8,244 bases of DNA. It comes from an uncultured Candidatus Melainabacteria bacterium (lineage in GTDB: Bacteria > Cyanobacteriota > Vampirovibrionia > Gastranaerophilales > Gastranaerophilaceae). Shown in pieces: positions 1-5,725 of the stretch (the stretch's first letter is position 1; each line of letters begins with the position of its first letter). The notes below the pieces were generated by a model, which made no database searches, had not been told where the DNA came from, and saw only the letters and a program-made list of their open reading frames with translations. Location: positions 1-8,244 of the forward strand of contig CALAFU010000304.1 of NCBI GenBank assembly GCA_937891325.1, given 5' to 3'. The position numbers were made by a program, and so were the translations under genes.

Positions 1-172
1 AGAAAAAATACTTTATATAAGTACGAGAGATAATTAAGATTATTCAATATACTTCAAATAGTTTGCAATACAAGTTATTTAAAATAAATAGTCTTGTGTA
101 TGTGGCTTAATTTGTAGTACCAAAAATTAGTTATTTCTATAAAAACAACACGTATTAGAAGAATATTAAATC

Positions 173-178
173 AAGGAG
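173..178 (+). promoter_or_regulatory. Ribosome binding site of the 84-aa gene
   Basis: AAGGAG lies 10 nt before the ATG at 189. It is a near-perfect Shine-Dalgarno sequence and is the main reason for treating the small downstream frame as a real gene. The 170 nt further upstream are very AT-rich. TATAAA at 138-143 could be a -10 element, but no -35 at normal spacing supports it, so no promoter is called. Confidence 0.7.
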
Positions 179-188
179 AACAAATACA

Positions 189-443
189 ATGGCTATCGGC
201 GCAAGAGATTATATCGATCAACTACTAGTTAAGAAATATGCTCAAGAAAAAGTAGATAACCACGAAAACACCATATCAATGGTCAACCCAGAGAAGATGA
301 TGTCAGCGATGAATGATTACGCCACAATGAGTCGCAATATGTTTGTACTAAATAAACAGCTTAATAGTGCTTGTTCACGACTAAACGCCAGAACAGCCAG
401 ATATTCTACATCGCCAATTACACAAAATAGATTGGCTGCATAG
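189..443 (+). CDS. Small methionine-rich protein of unknown function (84 aa)
   Basis: I do not recognise this protein. It starts at an ATG with a strong, well-spaced AAGGAG and ends in TAG. The product is 84 aa, hydrophilic and mildly basic, with no signal peptide or membrane segment, so it is probably cytoplasmic. Seven of its residues are Met (1, 31, 37, 38, 41, 47, 51). Residues 34-68 look like one long amphipathic helix, followed by a Ser/Thr/Arg/Asn-rich, probably disordered tail. It stands alone: the next gene is convergent and more than 400 nt away, and a mirror-repeat array and a terminator follow its stop. The strong ribosome site and coding-like composition support translation. Its role cannot be inferred; a structural or regulatory small protein is possible but unsupported. 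Confidence 0.65.
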   Translation: MAIGARDYIDQLLVKKYAQEKVDNHENTISMVNPEKMMSAMNDYATMSRNMFVLNKQLNSACSRLNARTARYSTSPITQNRLAA

Positions 444-447
444 AAGT

Positions 448-546
448 CTATAAGGGTTAAGGCAATAAGGCAATAAGTCGAATTATTATAAAAATGACAA
501 TTTAATTATAGATGACTTAATGACTTAAGTGCTTATAGTCTTATAG
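448..546. repeat. Mirror-arranged TAAG/CTTA octamer array (imperfect inverted repeat)
   Basis: The left arm (448-479) carries TAAG at 451, 458, 466 and 474, with spacings of 7, 8 and 8 nt; TAAGGCAA is repeated exactly in tandem at 458-473. The right arm (514-546) carries the reverse complement CTTA at 516, 524, 532 and 540, spaced exactly 8 nt. The arms are therefore imperfect reverse complements. The innermost pairing is TAAGTC (474-479) with GACTTA (514-519), around a 34-nt AT-rich spacer. No T-tract follows either arm, so this is not a classical terminator. It could be an RNA hairpin, a multi-site protein-binding array or a repeat-family element. Its function is unknown. The repeat geometry is read directly from the sequence. 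Confidence 0.7.
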
Positions 547-568
547 TAAAAAAATGTGTGTGTGAAAT

Positions 569-613
569 AAAAAATAAGTCGTACAGCCGTAATGGTTGTG
601 CGATTTATTTTTT
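569..613. terminator. Strong bidirectional intrinsic terminator
   Basis: A 20-bp stem (569-588 with 594-613, including three G-U wobbles) closes a 5-nt GTAAT loop. The base of the stem is an A-run on the left (569-574) and a T-run on the right (608-613), so a U-tract follows the hairpin in either direction. It sits 125 nt after the stop of the small plus-strand gene and is its most likely transcription end. On the other strand it would act as a back-up stop for the minus-strand helicase transcript. Confidence 0.85.
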
Positions 614-703
614 AGGCATATTCAATCGCTAAAACTCATAATATAGTAGTCAAATTTTGATTTTTATTGCAGAAATAGTTTATTTTATTGGGTTTTAATG
701 TGC

Positions 704-755
704 TTTGTCCGTAAAAAAGCGTACGTAAAAATACGTACGTTTTAAAACAGACAAA
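704..755 (-). terminator. Intrinsic terminator downstream of the helicase gene
   Basis: A perfect 8-bp core stem, CGTACGTA (720-727) with TACGTACG (732-739), closes an AAAA loop. Read on the minus strand, the stem is followed by one C and then six T (718-713), the layout of a rho-independent terminator about 110 nt past the helicase stop. TTTT at 740-743 gives weaker plus-strand function. Further out, TTTGTC (704-709) pairs with GACAAA (750-755), so the whole 52 nt is an interrupted palindrome. The core is convincing; the outer pairing may be chance. Confidence 0.75.
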
Positions 756-840
756 ATTTAACGTTAAAAATTGTATAATTTAATTACAAAATGAGATTCT
801 GAAACAAGTTCAGAATGACAAATTTTCCAAACAAAATTTA
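751..840. repeat. 10-bp direct repeats flanking a REP-like palindrome
   Basis: ACAAAATTTA occurs at 751-760 and again, identically, at 831-840. The two copies enclose 70 nt that contain the palindrome at 792-820. This could be a footprint of a small inserted element with target duplication, but both copies are low-complexity and AT-rich, so chance is a serious alternative. Confidence 0.35.
792..820. repeat. Short REP-like palindrome
   Basis: A perfect 8-bp inverted repeat, ATTCTGAA (796-803) with TTCAGAAT (809-816), surrounds a 5-nt ACAAG loop. Outside it, TGAG on the left and GACA on the right pair only at the ends. The layout, a GAGATTCTGAA arm with a TTCAGAATGAC arm, resembles small dispersed intergenic palindromes that I recall from several bacterial groups. 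It lies 27 nt past the helicase stop and could form a hairpin at the 3' end of that mRNA, but no T-tract follows closely enough for a terminator call. Membership of a repeat family is inference; only one copy is in this window. Confidence 0.5.
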
Positions 841-846
841 GCACAA

Positions 847-3324
847 TTAGATTTTTTTAAGGCGGGCATATTGGGCGTCCATAGCTTTTTTGCCTTTAGC
901 CCCGAAATCAATTGTGTACATTGTGCTGTCACCAACTTGCATAACGTCGATAACTTCACCTGCACCTAACATGTCGTGAAAAACTTTTTCGCCTTTATTG
1001 AAGAAATAATCAACTGTTTGTGCTTTTATAATTTCTTCTTGCTTTTGGCGTTGTTGTTCTTCGACTTGTTTTCGATTTTCTTCAATTTTTTGCTTAATTT
1101 TGTTATTTTCAAAGAAGGCTCTAATTTTTTCTTCTTCGCGTTGTTTGTTAATGGTTGATTTTTTAATGAAAGCCTTTGGTGCAGTACGTTTAGGCGCACT
1201 ATATTGCGGAGCTTCATATTTTTTACGTGAAGGTGCAACAAAATTTGCCCCAAATCCGCTTGTAGGCTTTACATATCCGTCTGAATTTGAAGTTGCGTAA
1301 CTTGATGAAGATGATTTCATCTTTTGAACAGCACTTCTAAATGTTGATTGAGACGTAAATGTTTCTGAAGATGTAGTTGAGTCAAGCAATTTAGGTGGAA
1401 TTTCTTCCAAAAATCTACTTGGATTGTAGTATTTATATTCACCCCACATTTGACGGCGTTTCGCTGATGACAAGTACAATTCTTCTTCCGCACGAGTAAC
1501 ACCAACGTACATCAAACGACGTTCCTCTTCTAATTCACTTGCAGAATTAAAGGTTCTTTGATGAGGGAAAGTTCCTTCTTCAAGCCCAGCAAGGAATACG
1601 ATAGGAAATTCCAAACCTTTTGCCGAGTGAAGTGTCATCAAAGTAACATTGTTTGCAATTTCGTCCATTCCGTCAATATCAGAAACCAAAGCTACTTGAG
1701 ACAAAAATTCGCCTAAAATATTATCAGGTTCTTCTGGTTCAAATTCGCTTGCTACATTCACCAACTCTTGCAAGTTTTCAATCCTAGCCTCGTCTTCAGG
1801 TGTATTTTCAGCCTGTAACATTCTGATATAGCCTGTATGTTCAAGAACAAGTCCTAAAAACTCTGCCAATTCGTAATTTGTAGAGGCTTCTCTAAACTTG
1901 TCAATTAGCGCTTTAAAGTCTTTTAGCTTTGTTTGAGTTTTTGAGTTTAAATCAGACTCTTCAATAATTTCAATCGCTTCCATTAAGCTAATATCGTTTT
2001 TATCAGCAAATTTTTGAAGGTTTGTAATTGAAGTTTCACCGATTGCACGTTTTGGAACATTCACAATACGCTTGAAACTTTGCGAATCATTTGGGTTATA
2101 GATTAATTTTAAGTATGCAATTGCATCTTTAATTTCTTGTCTATCATAGAACTTCATACCGCCGTAAACCTTGTACGGAATTGAGTTTGCCATACATGCT
2201 TCTTCAATAGCACGAGATTGAGCATTTGTTCTATAAAGAATTGCATATTTGTTATAATCACCGTCACAAGTGGCTTTTATGGTTGAAGCAATATAATTTG
2301 CTTCATCTGAATCATCTTGAGCTTCGTAATAGTGAATTTTTTCACCGTCGCCTTTATTTGAGAAAAGCACCTTATCAACACGTTCTTCATTATTTTCAAT
2401 AATCGCGTTTGCGGCCTTCAAGATATTTTCTGTTGAACGGTAATTTTGTTCTAATTTAATTACTTTAGAGTTCATAAAATCTTTTTGGAAACCTAAAATA
2501 ATTTTGTAATCAGCACCACGCCAGCTGTAAATTGATTGGTCAACATCACCTACAACACAAAGTGAACGGCTTTTCGGAATTTTATCCGATAAGTTTGTAT
2601 AAAGCATGTTCACTAATTTGTATTGAGCGATGTTTGTATCTTGAAACTCATCGACTAAAATATGTTCAAAGCGAGAGAAATATTTTTCTCTAACTTCTGG
2701 ATTTTGCTCAAACAATTTAACTGCAAGCATAAGCATGTCGTCAAAGTCGATTGCATTGTTATTATTTAAAGTGTTTTCATATTCTTCAAAAACAGCGGCA
2801 ATTTTTTGAGCTTTAAAATCTCTTGCAAAAGTTGCAAAACGGTGAGCGTCTTCCATTTTGTTTTTTGCGTTAGAAATAACAGTTCTCACGTATTTTGGTT
2901 GGTAAACTTTATCATCAAGATTAAGTTTTTTCAATACATTTTTTACAACCGCCATACAATCAGAATCATCATAAATAGTAAAATTATGGTCTAATTTTTT
3001 ACCAGATTGGAAAGCATAATTTTCAATATCTTGGCGCAAAATTCTACCGCAAATACTATGAAATGTGCCTACCCACATATATTTTACGGTTTCTTCACCT
3101 AAAATATTACCTAAACGTTCGCGCATTTCTCTTGCGGCTTTGTTTGTAAATGTAACAGCCAAGATTTCGCGAGGTTTTACACCATTTTGAACCAAGTAAG
3201 CAATACGAGATGTAAGCACCTTTGTTTTGCCTGAACCGGCACCTGCTAAAATCAACAAAGGTCCTTTAGTCGTTTTAACCGCCTCAACTTGGCGTTCATT
3301 AAGATTGTTTAATATGTTTTCCAT
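847..3324 (-). CDS. pcrA: ATP-dependent DNA helicase, UvrD/PcrA type (825 aa)
   Basis: This is a superfamily 1A 3'-to-5' DNA helicase. PcrA/UvrD proteins act in the cytoplasm in nucleotide excision repair, removal of RecA filaments and clearing of stalled RNA polymerase. All signature motifs are present: Q-motif Gln12, Walker A AGAGSGKT (27-34), motif Ia TFTNKAA (58-64), motif II VDEFQDT (224-230), motif III GDVDQSIYSWRGAD (259-272), motif IV LEQNYRST (291-298), motif V TLHSAKGLEF (564-573) and motif VI VGVTRAE (607-613). Residues 772-825 resemble the Tudor-like RNA-polymerase-binding domain at the PcrA C-terminus. Between them lies an unusually long linker: Ser/Thr-rich at about 649-680, basic and Pro/Ala-rich to about 724, then a highly charged probable coiled coil at 725-771. 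This makes the protein about 80-100 residues longer than typical PcrA. The start is the only sensible one, although its AGGGG ribosome site is just 2 nt from the ATG. The gene is transcribed alone. Confidence 0.95.
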   Translation of the reverse strand: MENILNNLNERQVEAVKTTKGPLLILAGAGSGKTKVLTSRIAYLVQNGVKPREILAVTFTNKAAREMRERLGNILGEETVKYMWVGTFHSICGRILRQDIENYAFQSGKKLDHNFTIYDDSDCMAVVKNVLKKLNLDDKVYQPKYVRTVISNAKNKMEDAHRFATFARDFKAQKIAAVFEEYENTLNNNNAIDFDDMLMLAVKLFEQNPEVREKYFSRFEHILVDEFQDTNIAQYKLVNMLYTNLSDKIPKSRSLCVVGDVDQSIYSWRGADYKIILGFQKDFMNSKVIKLEQNYRSTENILKAANAIIENNEERVDKVLFSNKGDGEKIHYYEAQDDSDEANYIASTIKATCDGDYNKYAILYRTNAQSRAIEEACMANSIPYKVYGGMKFYDRQEIKDAIAYLKLIYNPNDSQSFKRIVNVPKRAIGETSITNLQKFADKNDISLMEAIEIIEESDLNSKTQTKLKDFKALIDKFREASTNYELAEFLGLVLEHTGYIRMLQAENTPEDEARIENLQELVNVASEFEPEEPDNILGEFLSQVALVSDIDGMDEIANNVTLMTLHSAKGLEFPIVFLAGLEEGTFPHQRTFNSASELEEERRLMYVGVTRAEEELYLSSAKRRQMWGEYKYYNPSRFLEEIPPKLLDSTTSSETFTSQSTFRSAVQKMKSSSSSYATSNSDGYVKPTSGFGANFVAPSRKKYEAPQYSAPKRTAPKAFIKKSTINKQREEEKIRAFFENNKIKQKIEENRKQVEEQQRQKQEEIIKAQTVDYFFNKGEKVFHDMLGAGEVIDVMQVGDSTMYTIDFGAKGKKAMDAQYARLKKI

Positions 3325-3349
3325 ATCCCCTGTTCAAAAAAAATATATT

Positions 3350-3358
3350 TGTGATAAT
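3350..3358 (+). promoter_or_regulatory. Candidate extended -10 promoter of the eight-gene operon
   Basis: TGTGATAAT has the form TG-n plus GATAAT, an extended -10 with five of six consensus bases. No good -35 is seen; the nearest, around 3331-3336, is poor. Transcription would start near 3365, leaving a leader of about 39 nt before the ATG at 3404. Several other AT-rich hexamers (for example TATACT at 3364-3369) could serve instead, so the exact placement is uncertain. Confidence 0.4.
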
Positions 3359-3361
3359 ATG

Positions 3362-3389
3362 ATTATACTATAACATAATATTTTGTAAA
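3362..3389 (-). promoter_or_regulatory. Candidate sigma-70-type promoter of the helicase gene
   Basis: On the minus strand, TTTACA (3389-3384, five of six matches to the -35 consensus) is followed by a 16-nt spacer and a perfect TATAAT (3367-3362). Transcription would begin near 3355 and give a leader of about 30 nt. The match is strong, but chance hits are common in sequence this AT-rich; the position between divergent genes supports it. Confidence 0.6.
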
Positions 3390-3403
3390 AGGTAGAGGAA
3401 AAT

Positions 3404-3997
3404 ATGGCAGACATCGAAACAATTAAATTATTAGGTGAAGATAACGAAGGTTCAAATCAAGGTTCAATCATGGTACCTCTTGACGATTTAGACTCAGTTT
3501 CAAGTGATTCTCCTGATACAGTCGATGAATTAGCTATGGAATTGGCTACAATCCAACAATCTGCTAAAAGAATTGCAGTTATCGGCAGCAGAAACTTAGC
3601 AATTACTCACCAACAAATTATTGAAACACTTGTTACAGCTTTGGCTCAACAAGGTAACACAATTATTACATCAGGTGGTTCTTCTGGTACTAACGCAGCT
3701 ACAATCCGCGGTGCTATGAAGGCTAACCCAGACAAATTAAAGGTAATTTTACCTCAAACTATCGGTCAACAACCTTCAGACGTACAAGACCAATTAATCG
3801 GTGTTCCAAACATCGTTGAACACCCAGACAGAGCAATGATGACTCTTGCTGATGCATCTAGAGTTTGCAACAGAGAAATTATTGATGATTGCAACCAATT
3901 AATCTGTTTCTTGTCTCATACAAGTAAAACTCTTCATGGTGCTATTGAATACGCTGAAGAAGGTCACAAGGTTATTACAGCTTTCTACCTAGACTAA
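3404..3997 (+). CDS. SLOG/DprA-like Rossmann-fold protein, cyanobacterial type (197 aa)
   Basis: The C-terminal three quarters form one Rossmann-like domain of the SLOG class (SMF/DprA-LOG). The visible signatures are a first strand and turn RIAVIGSRN (56-64), a glycine-rich SGGSSGTNAATIRGA (90-104), ILPQ at about 114-117 and a terminal FYLD. From memory this pattern matches a conserved cyanobacterial family called 'DNA recombination-mediator protein A'-like. It lacks the extra domains of true DprA, so a role in RecA loading or transformation should not be assumed; SLOG domains generally bind nucleotides or nucleotide-derived ligands. Residues 1-50 are an acidic, Asp/Ser-rich, probably flexible extension with no signal peptide. 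The start is supported by GAGGA (3395-3399), although the spacing is short. It is the first gene of the run, and the HEAT-like gene follows after 5 nt. The fold is confident; the cellular role is unknown. Confidence 0.8.
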   Translation: MADIETIKLLGEDNEGSNQGSIMVPLDDLDSVSSDSPDTVDELAMELATIQQSAKRIAVIGSRNLAITHQQIIETLVTALAQQGNTIITSGGSSGTNAATIRGAMKANPDKLKVILPQTIGQQPSDVQDQLIGVPNIVEHPDRAMMTLADASRVCNREIIDDCNQLICFLSHTSKTLHGAIEYAEEGHKVITAFYLD

Positions 3998-4002
3998 TCT
4001 TT

Positions 4003-5172
4003 ATGGATTTAATTAAAAAACTTACAGGTAAAAATCAAGCTGATTATGAGCAAGCTGCTGCGCATATCATTAACAATGCGGACAGCAAGTCTTTTGAAGA
4101 ACTTGTTTCAAAAGAAGATTTTTTGTTCGATTTTATCAAACAAAATGTTTCTAAACGCTTAGAGCATGCTTGCAACAAGGATAATTTCAAAAATCTTTTA
4201 TCATTTTTGAGCTACTACTCACCATCATACGCTGATTTTATTGCAAACACATTAGTAAAATACGCTGATGATGAAGTTTTGAGCAAGATGAAGGAGTTAT
4301 TAGCAAACGGCAACGACAGCGAAAAGTGTTATGCCGTAAAGTTCTATTCTTATTATAAAGATAATGAAGTCATTGAAACATTAAAACAATACGCTTTTTC
4401 AGAAGATGAACAACTAGCGTTCAATTCAGCACTTGCGCTTTCTTCAATGGGCGACAAATCTTCACTTGATTTAGCGGTTGAAAAAATGAACTCAAACGAT
4501 GATTTTGAAGTTTTATCAGGGGTAAAATTCATTTCAGCTTATGGTGAAAAAAGTTTGTTAAACAAAATCTTTGAAATAATGAAAAAATCTTCTGTTTCAG
4601 AATACATCGCAAGCGAAATTGGCTATATGGAAAGCCTTTTAAAGTTATTGAACTCTGAACATTATTCAGACACTTTGCTTGCAATCTATAACATTTTACA
4701 AGGTTTAGGCGAAATCGTTCCACTTTCAAACGTGTTCACGTTTCAATTATACGAAGTGTTTGAGCGTTTAATTTTCTGCGAGCCTAATTCTAAAAATGCG
4801 GTAATTCTTTTAACTGCAAAAAACAAATTTAACCAACTTACAGAAAATGACGAGTATCTTTTTGACGAAGATAAAAATACAAAAGACGAAGTTAATGCGA
4901 TAAAAGCGTTACTAAATGACAATTTAGACGATGATTTAGACAACTTTATTGCACCGGAACTTAACGAAAACAGCGATTTTGTTTATCCAGCCCTTGATTT
5001 AATCAAGCATGGAGATATTATCCGCGATTTGCTATCGTCAAAAAATCAAACTATAATATTAAAGACATTAGAAACTTTAAAATCAATAAACGAATTGTCT
5101 CAAGAGGACAAAAACAAAGCATTAGAAAACATTACAGATGAAAATATAAAAGCGATTGTTTTAGCGCTTTAA
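4003..5172 (+). CDS. HEAT-like alpha-helical repeat protein (389 aa)
   Basis: This is an all-helical, acidic, soluble protein with no signal peptide or membrane segment. Residues about 89-190 show paired-helix units of HEAT style, for example EVLSKMKELL, then a helix containing CYAVKFYSYY, then AFNSALALSSMGDKSSLDLA, where a glycine-aspartate turn is followed by a leucine/alanine-rich helix. A similar helical unit recurs near residues 330-389. Such solenoids usually act as scaffolds or protein-binding surfaces, and no catalytic motif is visible. The gene starts 5 nt after the SLOG-protein stop and has no Shine-Dalgarno sequence in the preceding 20 nt, so translation probably depends on coupling to the gene before it. 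That pairing hints that the two products work together, but this is inference. The family is only loosely assigned; an armadillo-like or unclassified helical protein is possible. Confidence 0.7.
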   Translation: MDLIKKLTGKNQADYEQAAAHIINNADSKSFEELVSKEDFLFDFIKQNVSKRLEHACNKDNFKNLLSFLSYYSPSYADFIANTLVKYADDEVLSKMKELLANGNDSEKCYAVKFYSYYKDNEVIETLKQYAFSEDEQLAFNSALALSSMGDKSSLDLAVEKMNSNDDFEVLSGVKFISAYGEKSLLNKIFEIMKKSSVSEYIASEIGYMESLLKLLNSEHYSDTLLAIYNILQGLGEIVPLSNVFTFQLYEVFERLIFCEPNSKNAVILLTAKNKFNQLTENDEYLFDEDKNTKDEVNAIKALLNDNLDDDLDNFIAPELNENSDFVYPALDLIKHGDIIRDLLSSKNQTIILKTLETLKSINELSQEDKNKALENITDENIKAIVLAL

Positions 5173-5176
5173 GGGG
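5171..5176 (+). promoter_or_regulatory. Ribosome binding site that decides the Nudix start
   Basis: AAGGGG overlaps the TAA stop of the preceding gene. It is only 1 nt from an in-frame ATG at 5178 but 7 nt from the ATG at 5184. The second spacing is normal, so 5184 is preferred as the start. Confidence 0.65.
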
Positions 5177-5183
5177 TATGAAA

Positions 5184-5714
5184 ATGGAATTTACAGAAAA
5201 AACATTATCTAGCAAAGTTGCTTATGACGGCAAAGTTGTTCACGTTGAATACGATGAAATCGAAACTGCCGACGGACATAAAAGTTTTAGAGAAGTAGTT
5301 AGACACCCAGGTGGAGTCGTAATCGTTGCAGAAACTAACGAGGGCAAGGTTTTGCTAGTAAAACAATATCGTTACCCACTTGCAAATACAAACCTAGAGC
5401 TTCCAGCAGGTAAACTTGAATACGGCGAAAATCCTGATGAAGCGTGCAAGCGTGAACTTGAAGAAGAAACAGGTTATGATGCAGGAACTTGGAAATCTTT
5501 AGGCTACATCAACACAACTCCAGGTATTTGCGACGAAAAATTATATTTATACTACGCAAAAGATTTAACATACAACAAGCCACACCCAGACGAGGGTGAA
5601 ATTTTACAACTTTTTGAATATACTAAAGATGAAGTTTTTGCAATGATTAAAAACGGAGAAATCAACGATTCAAAAACACTTTGTGCTTTATTAAGAGCAT
5701 ACAAAATTGATTAA
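5184..5714 (+). CDS. nudF: Nudix hydrolase, ADP-ribose pyrophosphatase type (176 aa)
   Basis: This protein hydrolyses a nucleoside diphosphate linked to another group, most likely ADP-ribose to AMP and ribose 5-phosphate, with Mg2+. It contains a complete Nudix box, GX5EX7REUXEEXGU, at residues 76-98 (Gly76, Glu82, Arg90-Glu91, Glu94-Glu95, Gly97). The flanks fit the ADP-ribose branch: an N-terminal beta-rich dimerisation segment, RHPGGVVIVA at about 40-49, VKQYRYP at 59-65 and LELPAGK just before the box. The length is usual for NudF-like enzymes. Pyrophosphate of other sugar nucleotides is an alternative substrate. The start at 5184 is chosen because the AAGGGG site is correctly spaced for it; starting at 5178 adds two residues. 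The gene lies in the operon, with its stop overlapping the ribosome site of the next gene. The symbol is by resemblance to Bacillus NudF. Confidence 0.88.
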   Translation: MEFTEKTLSSKVAYDGKVVHVEYDEIETADGHKSFREVVRHPGGVVIVAETNEGKVLLVKQYRYPLANTNLELPAGKLEYGENPDEACKRELEEETGYDAGTWKSLGYINTTPGICDEKLYLYYAKDLTYNKPHPDEGEILQLFEYTKDEVFAMIKNGEINDSKTLCALLRAYKID

Positions 5715-5725
5715 GGAATAAGAAA

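Noticed and set aside
10..22. Palindrome ACTTTATATAAGT as an operator
   Set aside because: It is short, imperfect and AT-only in the centre, and it lies 167 nt before the nearest start; chance is sufficient.
1..33. Possible C-terminal tail of an upstream plus-strand gene, open to TAA at 31-33
   Set aside because: Ten codons are too few to judge; other frames also stop within 40 nt.
189..443. Toxin-antitoxin component
   Set aside because: There is no partner gene next to it and no recognisable toxin or antitoxin motif.
448..546. CRISPR array or intrinsic terminator
   Set aside because: The repeat units are 8 nt with no unique spacers, and no T-tract follows either arm.
976..1300. Open frames on both strands inside the helicase C-terminal region
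   Set aside because: They overlap a conserved gene in other frames, lack ribosome sites and are low-complexity by-products of the coiled-coil and linker codons.
4529..4943. Two minus-strand open frames within the HEAT-like gene
   Set aside because: They are antisense shadows with no ribosome site or recognisable protein features.
3404..5714. SLOG plus Nudix as a nucleotide-signal defence system
   Set aside because: No effector (nuclease, membrane pore, NADase) or cyclase is present, and the neighbours are housekeeping enzymes.
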